Positions 31,773 through 40,041 of a stretch of DNA of 41,730 bases are shown piece after piece. The notes under the pieces are model-generated. The model had not been told where the DNA came from, ran no database searches, and worked only from the letters and a program-made list of their open reading frames with translations. Both the position numbers and the translations under genes were made by a program. The stretch spans positions 1 to 41,730 of the forward strand of contig JAODLY010000054.1 in NCBI GenBank assembly GCA_025464445.1, read 5' to 3'. The stretch comes from Rhodoglobus sp. (GTDB lineage: Bacteria; Actinomycetota; Actinomycetes; Actinomycetales; Microbacteriaceae). The number at the start of each line of letters is the position of its first letter. The first letter of the stretch is position 1.

Positions 31773-32932
31773 TTCGGCACCTCCAGCACGACAGTAGTGC
31801 CGGAGCCGGGTGACGAGAAGAGCCTGGCCTTGCCGCCCACATCCTTAAGGCGCGCCACGACCGAGTCTTTGAAACCGAGGCGCGCGGAGTCGACGTCGTC
31901 GAGGATGAAGCCGACGCCGGCATCGGTGATCATCGCGCGCACAGTCGTCTCGTCATCCGTGATCGTCACGTGCGCTTCGGTTACGCCGGAGTGCCGGCGC
32001 ACGTTTTCGAGGCATTCGGCCAGGGCGAGCAGAAAGGCGTCGAGCACATCGCTGGGCAGCAGCACCTGGCCGGTGCCATGCCAGCTGACCTCAAGCCCCA
32101 TCCGCCCGAACCGCTGCTTGACAGATTCGAGGGTCGTGCCGAGCACTGTCTCTTCGACGTTCTCGAGGTTGTAGACACCCGATGATTGCGGTGTCGGCGT
32201 CGCACCGAGGCGCAGTTGCCTGAGCAGCCGCGCGTCATCCCCGGCCTGTTGCCGAAGAGCGACTGGCGCAACGCCCACTCCCGAATGAGCGAGCAGCGTG
32301 AGCGTGGCGAGCACCGTGTCGTGCAGCAGCCTGGCGCCCTGGCGCCGTTGCGCCTCGGTTTCGCTTGCCTGGCGTTCCGCCCTGTGGGCCCTGCCGATGC
32401 TCGCGATTCGCCTGGCCGCCTGCGGCACACCCGCGCTGATCCAGTAGCCGACGATCGTGGCCAGGGTCCACCCAAGCACGAGCAACGCGATTGCGCGCGC
32501 GGGAGGCTGGAAAGGAAGGAGAAGGATGCACGTCGTCACGCCCACCGCGAGAAAACAGGCGGCGAGCACCGTGCGCCGGATCGGATCGTTGGTCAGCATT
32601 ATCGCTACAGATGCGAGGGAAGCGGCGGCGAGTTGGGCGATCGCAGAGACTCCGGCCTCTCCCGGCCCGCCCGCACTGAACGCCGTGACGATGACAATGA
32701 CACCGAGGCCGGCGAGCACCTGCAGCGCGACCCAGACCAGGGACCGGCTCACGCCAACGCGGTATTGCGAAATGCCGATCAGGACGTACAACGGCAGGCA
32801 GCCGAAATAGCTCAACCGGTCGACGGCACCCGGAATGCTCAGGCAGATGAGCGAGACAACCGTGAAGCTCAGGCCGTAGACGCGAGCGGTGCGCTGGAGC
32901 AGGCGGTCGCGCTCCTTGGCTATGAGATCCAT
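31769..32932 (-). CDS. Sensor histidine kinase, NarX/HisKA_3-like
   Basis: A 387-aa kinase (ATG at 32932) or 403 aa if the GTG at 32980 is used; neither has a strong ribosome binding site. About six membrane segments span roughly 15-185. The dimerisation and phospho-acceptor helix has GARLLHDTVLATLTLLAHSG near residue 210, whose HDT matches the HisKA_3 pattern. The ATPase domain has LALAECLENVRRHSG (N-box) near 305 and ITDAGVGFILDD (G-box), ending in FSSPGSGTTVVLEVPK. It has no large extracellular sensor domain, so it senses within or near the membrane. The following genes encode a membrane partner and a NarL-like regulator. Confidence 0.9.
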   Translation of the reverse strand: MDLIAKERDRLLQRTARVYGLSFTVVSLICLSIPGAVDRLSYFGCLPLYVLIGISQYRVGVSRSLVWVALQVLAGLGVIVIVTAFSAGGPGEAGVSAIAQLAAASLASVAIMLTNDPIRRTVLAACFLAVGVTTCILLLPFQPPARAIALLVLGWTLATIVGYWISAGVPQAARRIASIGRAHRAERQASETEAQRRQGARLLHDTVLATLTLLAHSGVGVAPVALRQQAGDDARLLRQLRLGATPTPQSSGVYNLENVEETVLGTTLESVKQRFGRMGLEVSWHGTGQVLLPSDVLDAFLLALAECLENVRRHSGVTEAHVTITDDETTVRAMITDAGVGFILDDVDSARLGFKDSVVARLKDVGGKARLFSSPGSGTTVVLEVPK

Positions 32933-33085
32933 TTGGTCGACAGTTTCCCATAACGGTCCCCATAACTGGGGGTGCCTCACCGCATCGCCCGGCGAGTTTG
33001 TCGGCGATACAGTCGTCAGTACAGAGGGGCGCGGGGGATGACAGTGGGACGCGGCTGGCGTCGCGTTCCCTGTCCCTGCACGGTC

Positions 33086-33934
33086 TCAGGGCAATCCGCA
33101 GTAGTCCGCGTAGAACTCGTACAGGCTCCTGCGCACCTCATCGCCCACGCCGACGTAGATCTTGCCCGACCTGCCGTCGCCGGTCTCGACCTCGAGCGGG
33201 AAGAACGTGCCGCGCTTGTCCTCCTCGATCGCATGCGGATCGCACCTGGCGGGCACGAGAGCGAGCGGGATGACGCCCGCCCCCGAGTCGGCGTCGACCA
33301 GCCGATCGAGCGGCATGTCGTACGGCTGGCCGTCGGCCTCGTCGACGAGGCTCAACAGCACGGTGCCCTTGGCGTAGTGGAGCGTGAGGCTGCCCACCGC
33401 CCCCGTGGGCACGACAGAGATGTCGAGCGCCGCCGGGGCGTGCGCTCCCGGTGTCCACCGAATCGAGGCTGGCGCCGTGATCGCGGCGATTGCCGCGACC
33501 GAGACGCCGAGGCAGTCCTCCTCGTTGATCGCGTCGACCCTTGCCTGCTCGTCGGTCGGCACCACAGTCGCGGTGCCTGTCGTGCCGTCCTCCAGGATGA
33601 ACTCGATGACGACGCTGTCCTTCGGGGGAGCCGTGTCGCACACCGGCTCGGTGAGTTGCACCTTGAGATCGCGCGCGGCCCCGTCGGGCACGAGCTGCGG
33701 CCGGTCCCATATCGCCGGCGTGGCGAATCGCGTCGAACTGAAGGCGGCGCTCGTGACCGTGATCGGCACTCTCGTGCCGTTCGTCACTTTGAGCTCAAGC
33801 TGCCGCAGGCTGTAGTCGAATCGGTTCTGGAACACACTCACGGTCACCCCGGCCGGGAGCGCCGCCTGGCCCGTTGTCGCTGCACACCCCGTCAGGAGCA
33901 ACGCGAGGGCGATGAGCGCCGCAACCGTCTTCAT
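33086..33934 (-). CDS. Lipoprotein of unknown function
   Basis: A 282-aa secreted protein with a short signal peptide ending in LLLTGCA, so it is membrane-anchored. The rest is rich in beta-type sequence (VTVSVFQNRFDYSLRQLELK, then VTNGTRVPITVTSAAFSSTR). It has four further cysteines, of which TEPVCDTAPP, EEDCLGV and PARCDPHAIEED could form disulphides. The C-terminus ends YADYCGLP. I do not recognise the family. CGGAG lies close before the ATG at 33934. It stands between two signalling genes (18 bases after the second regulator gene), so it may be part of that system, for example as an external sensor. Confidence 0.85.
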   Translation of the reverse strand: MKTVAALIALALLLTGCAATTGQAALPAGVTVSVFQNRFDYSLRQLELKVTNGTRVPITVTSAAFSSTRFATPAIWDRPQLVPDGAARDLKVQLTEPVCDTAPPKDSVVIEFILEDGTTGTATVVPTDEQARVDAINEEDCLGVSVAAIAAITAPASIRWTPGAHAPAALDISVVPTGAVGSLTLHYAKGTVLLSLVDEADGQPYDMPLDRLVDADSGAGVIPLALVPARCDPHAIEEDKRGTFFPLEVETGDGRSGKIYVGVGDEVRRSLYEFYADYCGLP

Positions 33935-33952
33935 GCTCCGATGCTATGGGCA

Positions 33953-34603
33953 TCATTCGTGGCCGAGCCAACCGTGTTGGGACGCGTGCCTGCGCAGCAG
34001 GATGCGCGTGCCGATGTCGATCCCGATCTGCCGGAATTTGCGCCGTCCCCGCTTGATGTACGACTTCACTGTCTCCTCCGTGGTGTGCATGTCGCTTGCC
34101 ACCTCGCGGATGGACCGGCCGCTGGCGTAGAGCACGAGGGCGCGCTCCTCCTGGCGCCCCAGCCCGGGGTCGCGCACCGGGTTCGAGGTGGCAAGAGCGT
34201 TCGCCGGCTCGTTGGCGATGTGTGTACCGCCCGTCGCGGCGGTGCGCACCGCCCGTCGAAGTTCGGCGATCGAATCGCTTTTCGCGACGAATGCGAGCGC
34301 GCCGGCCTGCGCGGCGGCTCCCACCGCGCCGGGATTCGTCCTGGCGCTCGTTACGACTGTCGAGATCCCCAGCGCCGCGAGGGCGCGCACCCTCGTCGAT
34401 ATGAGCACGCCGTCGTCGAGGCGGATGTCGACGACAGCGACATCCACGGGCATCTCGTGGTGGTCGAGCAGGTCGGTCCAGAGCCACGCAGCCAGGACGA
34501 CCAGGATTCCGTCTCCGCTCAGTGCAGAGGCGATGCCCTCCGCGACGAGTCGATGCTCGTCGAGCACGGCCACGCGGATGATCGGCCCGCCGGTTTCGGA
34601 CAT
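33953..34603 (-). CDS. NarL/LuxR-type response regulator, copy 2
   Basis: A 216-aa regulator. The receiver domain (1-125) has VAVLDEHRLVAEGI, VDVAVVDIRLDDG with the phospho-acceptor Asp, VVTSARTNPGAV and AFVAKSDSIAEL. The helix-turn-helix has LGRQEERALVLYASGRSIRE and TEETVKSYIKRGRRKFRQIG. The ETxKSYxKRxRxKxRxxGxDxGT pattern is the same as in the regulator at 29798-30466 and unlike ordinary NarL proteins, so the two are paralogues. No kinase is directly adjacent; the nearest is at 31769-32932, beyond the lipoprotein gene. The start at 34603 has AAGG immediately upstream, a tight spacing. Confidence 0.92.
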   Translation of the reverse strand: MSETGGPIIRVAVLDEHRLVAEGIASALSGDGILVVLAAWLWTDLLDHHEMPVDVAVVDIRLDDGVLISTRVRALAALGISTVVTSARTNPGAVGAAAQAGALAFVAKSDSIAELRRAVRTAATGGTHIANEPANALATSNPVRDPGLGRQEERALVLYASGRSIREVASDMHTTEETVKSYIKRGRRKFRQIGIDIGTRILLRRHASQHGWLGHE

Positions 34604-34638
34604 CCTTGCACGTCTTCCCGCTCGGCCAACCCCTCGCC

Positions 34639-34644
34639 AGTATA
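34639..34644 (-). promoter_or_regulatory. -10 box for the second response regulator
   Basis: On the minus strand TATACT at 34644-34639 is a near-consensus -10 element about 36 bases before the start of the regulator gene. A TACCGGTA palindrome (34643-34650) overlaps it and might be an operator. The -35 region runs into the metX stop and is not convincing. Confidence 0.45.
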
Positions 34645-34662
34645 CCGGTAGCGGAACTATCC

Positions 34663-35868
34663 TCAGGTCTGCAGGAGCCTGGTCACCTGCGCGCCGACAA
34701 GGTGGTCTTCGATGAGGAATCCGTCGTGCCCGAACGGGGATGTGATCACGTGCGGCCGGGTTCCGTCGATATTGCCCGGCGTATGTGCCGCGATGAACTC
34801 CTGTTCGGGGACGGGGAAGAGGCGGTCGCTGTCGATGCCGAGGATGAGCGCCTTGGCCGTGACCCGGGAAAGGGCGGCTGCCGTGCCGCCGCGGCCTCGA
34901 CCGACGTCGTGCGAGTTCATCGCCTCGACGAGGGTGATGTAGGTGTTGGCGTCGAATCGCCTCGTGAACTTGTTGCCGTGGTAGTCGAGGTAACTCTCCA
35001 CCGCATACCTTCCCCCGCCGCCGAGAGGGCTCAGGCCGCTCTGCCAGCTACGTTCGAACCTGTCGTTGAGCTCAGTGGGGGAGCGGTAGTTGAGCAAAGC
35101 CATCCGCCTCGCCAGCGCGAGGCCGCGATGCGGTCCATCGCCGTCTGCCGCGTCGTAGTAGTTGCCCTCGGCGAACGAAGGGTCCATGCGAACTGCCTCG
35201 AGCTGCACAGAGTTCGTCGCGATCTGGTCGGCGTTCGAGATGGCCGGGGCGGCGAGCACGGCCACCCGGTCGAGCCTTTCCGGATAGCCGACCGCCCACT
35301 CCAGCGACTGCATTCCGCCCATCGAGCCGCCCACCACGGCCGCCCAGCGATCGATGCCGAGCGCATCGGTCAGGGCGAGCTGCACGGCGACCTGGTCCCG
35401 GATGGTCACGAACGGGAACCGGCTTGCCCACTGGTTGCCATCCGGGGCAGTCGACGACGGTCCGGTAGTGCCCTGGCAGCCACCGAGCATGTTGGGGGCG
35501 ACGACGAACCAGGTGTCGGTGTCGATCGCCTTGCCGGGGCCGACGAGCCCGCTCCACCATCCCGCGGTGGGATGACCGGGGCCGGGCCCCCCGGAGACAT
35601 GACTGTCGCCCGTGAGGGCGTGCACGATGAGGATCGCGTTCGAGCGGGCAGTGTCGAGCGTGCCGAAGGTTTCATACGCGACGTGGACAGAGGGCAACTC
35701 CCCGCCACGCTCGAGCGCCATGGGTCCCAGTGAGACGAACTGCCGGTTGCCGGCCGGATCACCTTCCCGCCACGCACCGGTCGCCGGCGGCTTGCCGAGG
35801 ATCGAGCGCGCGTTCGCCTCGGTGATGAAGGCCGATGGAACTGTGTCCTCGGGTGTCTGCCAGTCCAT
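34663..35868 (-). CDS. metX: Homoserine O-acetyltransferase
   Basis: Transfers acetyl from acetyl-CoA to homoserine, the first committed step of methionine synthesis in this route. The 401-aa protein is an alpha/beta hydrolase with the nucleophile elbow GGSMGGMQSLEW near residue 158 (Ser), LILGIDSDRLFPVPEQ near 340 (Asp) and SPFGHDGFLIEDHL near 378 (His). HALTGDSHVSG and GWWSGLVGPGKAIDTD near 90-115 are typical MetX motifs. It follows metY on the same strand with 83 bases and a hairpin between. Use of succinyl-CoA is possible in this family; I keep the acetyl call because an O-acetylhomoserine sulfhydrylase is the partner. Confidence 0.95.
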   Translation of the reverse strand: MDWQTPEDTVPSAFITEANARSILGKPPATGAWREGDPAGNRQFVSLGPMALERGGELPSVHVAYETFGTLDTARSNAILIVHALTGDSHVSGGPGPGHPTAGWWSGLVGPGKAIDTDTWFVVAPNMLGGCQGTTGPSSTAPDGNQWASRFPFVTIRDQVAVQLALTDALGIDRWAAVVGGSMGGMQSLEWAVGYPERLDRVAVLAAPAISNADQIATNSVQLEAVRMDPSFAEGNYYDAADGDGPHRGLALARRMALLNYRSPTELNDRFERSWQSGLSPLGGGGRYAVESYLDYHGNKFTRRFDANTYITLVEAMNSHDVGRGRGGTAAALSRVTAKALILGIDSDRLFPVPEQEFIAAHTPGNIDGTRPHVITSPFGHDGFLIEDHLVGAQVTRLLQT

Positions 35869-35895
35869 GTCCTGTCAAGTATCCCGGATGCACGC

Positions 35896-35930
35896 AGCGC
35901 CCCCGTCTTTGTTACAGAGGCGGGGGCGCT
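35896..35930 (-). terminator. Hairpin between metY and metX
   Basis: AGCGCCCCCG at 35896-35905 and CGGGGGCGCT at 35921-35930 form a perfect 10-bp GC stem with a 15-base loop. No T-run follows on the minus strand. It may reduce metX expression relative to metY or stabilise the metY message. Confidence 0.55.
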
Positions 35931-35951
35931 ACGTAGTACGGCCGTTGAGGG

Positions 35952-37271
35952 TTATGCGTTTGCGCTCGACGCTGCCGAGACCTTGCGGGCCGCGTCGAAT
36001 CCCACCTGCAGGTCGGCCTTGAGGTCATCGACATTCTCGATGCCGACCGAGAGGCGCACGAGGCCGGGTGTGACACCGGTCGTCAGCTGCTGCTCCGGAG
36101 TGAGCTGCGAATGGGTGGTCGATGCCGGGTGGATGATGAGGCTGCGCACATCGCCGATGTTGGCGAGATGGCTGAACAGCTCGACATTCTCGACGAGCGC
36201 CTTGCCCGCATCGACCCCACCCTTGAGCTCGAAGCTCAGCACGGCGCCGACACCCTTTGGCGAGTATTTGTTGGCCGCCGCGTACCACGGGCTGGAAGGC
36301 AGTCCGGCGTAGTTGACCGATGCGACATCCTCGTGGTTCTCCAGCCACTCCGCGATCTCCTGAGCGTTCTGCACGTGACGCTCGATGCGCAGGCTCAGGG
36401 TTTCGAGGCCCTGGATGAGCGCGAACGAGCTGTCCGGGGAGAGGGCGGCACCGGTGTCGCGCAGGATCGTGACGCGCGCCTTGATGATGTAGGCGATCGC
36501 ATCGCCGAGCACCGTCGTGTAGCTCGCGCCGTGGTAGCTCGGGTCGGGCTCGGTCAGGCCGGGGAACTTGTCGACGTTCTTCGACCATGCGAACTTGCCG
36601 CCGTCGACGATAACGCCGGCGATGACCGTGCCGTGACCACCCAGGAACTTCGTGGCAGAGTGCACGACGATGTCTGCACCGAACTCGAAGGGGCGGATGA
36701 GGTACGGCGTTGCGATGGTGTTGTCCACGATCAGCGGCAGGTCGTTCTTGTGGGCGACCGCTGACACCAGTTCGATGTCGAGGATGTTGATCTTCGGGTT
36801 GCCGATCGTCTCCGCGAAGAACAGCTTCGTGTTCGGGCGCACGGCGGCCGCCCACTCGGCCTCGTCATCCTGGTTCTCGACGAAGGTGACCTCGATTCCG
36901 AGCTTCGCGAGCGTGTACTTGAACAGGTTGTAGGTGCCGCCGTAGATCGACGAGGACGAGACGATGTGGTCACCCGATCCCGCGATGTTCAGCACGGCGT
37001 AGGTGATGGCCGCAGAGCCGGATGCCACGGCGAGCGCGGCGGTGCCGCCCTCGAGCGCGGCAACGCGCTGCTCGACGACGTCGGTCGTCGGGTTCATGAG
37101 GCGCGTGTAGATGTTGCCGAACTCAGCGAGCGCGAAAAGGTTCTGGGCGTGCTCGGTGCTGTTGAACACGTAAGACGTCGTCTTGTAGATCGGCGTCGCA
37201 CGGGCGTTGGTTGTAGGGTCGGGCTGTGCGCCGGAGTGCACCTGCTTGGTTTCGAACTTCCAGTCGCTCAT
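35952..37271 (-). CDS. metY: O-acetylhomoserine sulfhydrylase (MetY)
   Basis: Converts O-acetylhomoserine and sulfide to homocysteine with pyridoxal phosphate. The 439-aa protein belongs to the Cys/Met metabolism PLP family: the N-terminus has KFETKQVHSGAQPDPTTNA; ALEGGTAALAVASGSAAITY near residue 72 contacts the cofactor; VVHSATKFLGGHGTVIAGV near 205 carries the Schiff-base Lys; and the C-terminal FELKGGVDAGKALVENVELF follows near 350. The length of about 430 aa is characteristic of MetY rather than MetB. The ATG at 37271 has CAGGAG 6 bases upstream. metX follows downstream, completing a two-step homocysteine module. Confidence 0.95.
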   Translation of the reverse strand: MSDWKFETKQVHSGAQPDPTTNARATPIYKTTSYVFNSTEHAQNLFALAEFGNIYTRLMNPTTDVVEQRVAALEGGTAALAVASGSAAITYAVLNIAGSGDHIVSSSSIYGGTYNLFKYTLAKLGIEVTFVENQDDEAEWAAAVRPNTKLFFAETIGNPKINILDIELVSAVAHKNDLPLIVDNTIATPYLIRPFEFGADIVVHSATKFLGGHGTVIAGVIVDGGKFAWSKNVDKFPGLTEPDPSYHGASYTTVLGDAIAYIIKARVTILRDTGAALSPDSSFALIQGLETLSLRIERHVQNAQEIAEWLENHEDVASVNYAGLPSSPWYAAANKYSPKGVGAVLSFELKGGVDAGKALVENVELFSHLANIGDVRSLIIHPASTTHSQLTPEQQLTTGVTPGLVRLSVGIENVDDLKADLQVGFDAARKVSAASSANA

Positions 37272-37594
37272 GAGCGTCTCCTGTCTGCGTTAGCTGGTCG
37301 TGTGAACAAATCCGGTGGTGAGCGGACTATCACCCACTCGTGAGCGAGCCTAGGTATCCGACCTGTGAGCGGCAACGGGGTCACGACACGGGGCGTAATG
37401 ATTGGCCCCCGCCAGCCGGTTCCGGCGAGTCGCGAAGCGACTTGACGGCCGCGCTGGTGGGGATTGACACTGAGCTTTTCGTGATGTCGCACGTCGAGAG
37501 CAGGATCACTGCGGACGTCGCGTGGCACGAAACCTCTCCTTTCACGAACTTCCCGCACTGATCGCCGACGAAACTGCACGAAAGGACACAGCCC
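37272..37594. promoter_or_regulatory. Divergent control region between metY and a DHA2 exporter
   Basis: This 323-base gap has no convincing gene. Its main feature is a nested RNA-like fold at 37407-37462: CCCCGCCAGC (37407-37416) against GCTGGTGGGG (37453-37462), enclosing GCCGG-TT-CCGGC and AGTCGC-GAA-GCGACT (37428-37442). As + strand RNA the outer stem is fully paired with one G-U; on the minus strand the same position is a C-A mismatch, so a + strand transcript is favoured. CTCG/CGAG and GTGGGTGA/TCACCAC pairings occur nearer metY on the minus strand. I looked for a SAM riboswitch core and did not find one. Confidence 0.4.
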
Positions 37595-39166
37595 ATGACG
37601 GAAACCGACGAGGCCAAAGACCCGCGCACCCACAAGGCTCCGATGTGGACACCGGCCCCTGGCGTCTCGGACAAGCGAGCATGGGCATCTCTCGCCGTAC
37701 TACTCGTCGGGCTTTTCATGTCGCTGCTCGACACGACGATCGTCAATGTCGCACTTCCGACGATCAGGGACAGCATCGGCGCGGATGAGTCGACGCTCGC
37801 CTGGATCATCTCCGGCTACGCGCTCGCCTTCGGTCTCGTGCTCATCCCCGCCGGGCGGATCGGTGACCGGATAGGCCACAAGTGGGTATTCATCGTCGGC
37901 CTCGCCCTCTTCACTGCCGCGAGCGTCGCGGCCGGCCTGGCGCAGGATTCCACCCAGCTCATCGTGGCTCGCGTGGTGCAGGGTCTCGGCGGCGGCATCT
38001 TCTTCCCGCCGGTCACGGCTTTCATCCAGCTCCTGTTCCCGCCGATGAAGCGCGGCAAGGCATTCGCGATCCTCGGCGCGGTGCTGGGGGTGTCCTCAGC
38101 GCTGGGTCCCGTCGTCGGCGGGCTGCTCATCCAGGCATTCGGTGAGACGACCGGATGGCGCTACATCTTCTTCGTCAACCTGCCCATCGGGGTGCTCGGA
38201 CTCATCGCCGCAGCCATCGTGCTGCCCAGGCTGGTGCCCGGCATGAAGGCATCCATGGATCTTCTCGGTCTCGTGCTGCTGGCCGGGGCCCTCGTGGCGC
38301 TATTGGTTCCGCTCATCCAGGGCCAGGAGCAGGGTTGGCCGCTGTGGACCTACCTGTCGATCGCCGGCGGCATCGTGCTGCTCGTCCTCTTCGCCATCTG
38401 GGAGCGATTCCTCGCGGCGCGCGGTTCGTCGCCGCTCGTGCCGCCTCACCTGTTCTCCCACCCGTCTTTCACGGGTGGCACAATCCTCGCGCTCGTCTAC
38501 TTCGCGGCGTTCACGAGCATCTTCTTCACGATCTCGTTGCTCTGGCAGGCGGGCCTGGGCCACACCGCCCTCGAGTCGGGTCTCGTGACGGTGCCGTTCG
38601 CGGTCGCGAACATCATCGGCGCATCGCAAAGCGACCGGGTCGCGCAGACGCTCGGTCGCGGTGTGCTCGTGTTGGGCGCGGCACTCGTGTCGGCGGGCCT
38701 GCTGGGCCTCTGGCTGATCCTGCTCACCATCGCCCCGACCGACCTGAACAGCTGGATACTGCTCGGCCCGCTCGCGCTCGCCGGACTCGGCAATGGGTTT
38801 TTCATCGCGCCGAACAGCAGGTTCATCGTCGCGACCGTCGATAGCTCCGAAGCCGGCGCGGCGAGCGGGGTCATCGGCACGATGCAGCGGATCGGCAGCG
38901 CGATCGGCATCGCCGTCGTGTCGAGCGTGCTGTTCGGGGTCGCGAATCTCTCCGGCCTCGCCGACGAGGTCAAAGCCAAGGTCACCGAGGCCATGCAGGC
39001 GGGCACCTATCCCTCAGCCCAGGCGGCGGGGGACGCGATCTCCAAGGCCGCTCTCGCGGCCCACTTCGGGGATGCCGCGACCATCGCACTCCTGGTGAGC
39101 GCGATCTTCGCCCTGGTCGCCCTCGCCCTCGTGTTCGTGCTCCCCAAGCGGGTCAACCTGCACTAG
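37595..39166 (+). CDS. MFS exporter, DHA2 (14-segment, EmrB/QacA) family
   Basis: A 523-aa drug/proton antiporter with about 14 hydrophobic segments. It has the family's motif LLDTTIVNVALPTIRDSIGA near residue 44, AGRIGDRIGHKWVFIVGLA (motif A) near 90, VARVVQGLGGGIFFPPVTAF near 125 and the motif C-like SSALGPVVGGLLIQAFGETT near 165. AAAGGA lies about 10 bases upstream of the ATG at 37595. The first 28 residues are hydrophilic. A possible terminator with stem GGGGCGGG/CCCGCCCC and a T-run lies downstream at 39202-39259. The substrate is unknown. Confidence 0.93.
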   Translation: MTETDEAKDPRTHKAPMWTPAPGVSDKRAWASLAVLLVGLFMSLLDTTIVNVALPTIRDSIGADESTLAWIISGYALAFGLVLIPAGRIGDRIGHKWVFIVGLALFTAASVAAGLAQDSTQLIVARVVQGLGGGIFFPPVTAFIQLLFPPMKRGKAFAILGAVLGVSSALGPVVGGLLIQAFGETTGWRYIFFVNLPIGVLGLIAAAIVLPRLVPGMKASMDLLGLVLLAGALVALLVPLIQGQEQGWPLWTYLSIAGGIVLLVLFAIWERFLAARGSSPLVPPHLFSHPSFTGGTILALVYFAAFTSIFFTISLLWQAGLGHTALESGLVTVPFAVANIIGASQSDRVAQTLGRGVLVLGAALVSAGLLGLWLILLTIAPTDLNSWILLGPLALAGLGNGFFIAPNSRFIVATVDSSEAGAASGVIGTMQRIGSAIGIAVVSSVLFGVANLSGLADEVKAKVTEAMQAGTYPSAQAAGDAISKAALAAHFGDAATIALLVSAIFALVALALVFVLPKRVNLH

Positions 39167-39201
39167 GTGCCGGGCCGTTGGATGTGGGCGGCTCGCCTCG
39201 A

Positions 39202-39259
39202 GGGGCGGGCCACCCTTTCCGTCCGCGGTCGTCCGCCCCGCCCCGGCGGCGCTATTTTT
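39202..39259 (+). terminator. Possible terminator after the DHA2 exporter
   Basis: GGGGCGGG at 39202-39209 pairs with CCCGCCCC at 39237-39244, with a 27-base loop, and TTTTT follows at 39255-39259. The same T-run is the end of TATTTT (39253-39258), a TANNNT box 6 bases before the start of the next gene, so terminator and promoter may overlap. Confidence 0.4.
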
Positions 39260-39264
39260 GAGGC

Positions 39265-40041
39265 ATGACCAATCGCCGCGCGGTAGTGACAGGGGCAAGT
39301 TCGGGAATCGGTGAAGCCACGGTGCGCCTGCTGCGACAGCACGGCTGGGATGTGGTGGGCGTCGCCAGGCGAGCCGATCGGCTCGAGGCGCTCGCCGCGG
39401 CCACGGGCGCTGACACGTTTGTGGCTGACATCACGAAGCAGGCCGATGTCGACGCCCTGCGCGACTACCTCGACGGCCTCGGGCCGATCCACGCCCTCGT
39501 CAACAATGCGGGTGGTGCATTCGGCCTCGCGAGCGTCGAGGACAGCGACCCCGAGGACTGGATCCGCATGTTCGACGTGAACGTCGTCGGCACCAAGCGC
39601 GTGACGAGTGCGCTGCTGCCGTTGCTGCGCGCCGGGGTTTCGCCGGAGACGAGCGCGGACATCCTCATGGTCACCTCTATCGCCGGGCATGTCGCGTATG
39701 AGGGCGGCGGCGGGTACAACGCCGCGAAGTTCGCGGAGCATGCCATGGTCGCCGTGCTGCGGCTGGAACTCGCCGGCGAGCCGATCCGGGTGCTCGAGGT
39801 TGCCCCCGGCATGGTCAAGACCGACGAATTCTCGCTCGTGCGCTTCGGCGGGGACCAGGCCAGGGCGGATGCGGTCTACGACAACGTGCCCAACCCGCTC
39901 TACGCGGAGGACATCGCTGAGGCAATAGTGCACTCGCTCGAGCTACCGTTCTATGTCAACCTCGACCTCGTCACGATCAAGCCCGTCGCGCAGGCTGCCC
40001 CGCACAAGGTGATCAGGGGACAGTTGTCACCTCGGGGATGA
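39265..40041 (+). CDS. Short-chain dehydrogenase/reductase, YdfG-like
   Basis: A 258-aa classical SDR. The cofactor-binding GASSGIGEATVRLLRQHG near residue 10, the ARR after the second strand (probably NADP-preferring), LVNNAGGAFG near 79, the catalytic Ser in ILMVTSIAGHVAYEG near 140 and YNAAKFAEHAM near 155 are all present. EVAPGMVKTDEFSLVRFGGD near 185 resembles NADP-dependent serine/3-hydroxy acid dehydrogenases of the YdfG type. The substrate is not fixed by this. TATTTT lies 6 bases before the ATG, and a weak GAGG is also there. The last 29 bases overlap the opposing MFS gene. Confidence 0.93.
   Translation: MTNRRAVVTGASSGIGEATVRLLRQHGWDVVGVARRADRLEALAAATGADTFVADITKQADVDALRDYLDGLGPIHALVNNAGGAFGLASVEDSDPEDWIRMFDVNVVGTKRVTSALLPLLRAGVSPETSADILMVTSIAGHVAYEGGGGYNAAKFAEHAMVAVLRLELAGEPIRVLEVAPGMVKTDEFSLVRFGGDQARADAVYDNVPNPLYAEDIAEAIVHSLELPFYVNLDLVTIKPVAQAAPHKVIRGQLSPRG

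Noticed and set aside
37272-37520. SAM riboswitch upstream of metY
   Set aside because: The minus strand lacks the GGCAACC and GGUGCCAA cores of SAM-I/SAM-IV, and the best fold is more stable as plus-strand RNA.
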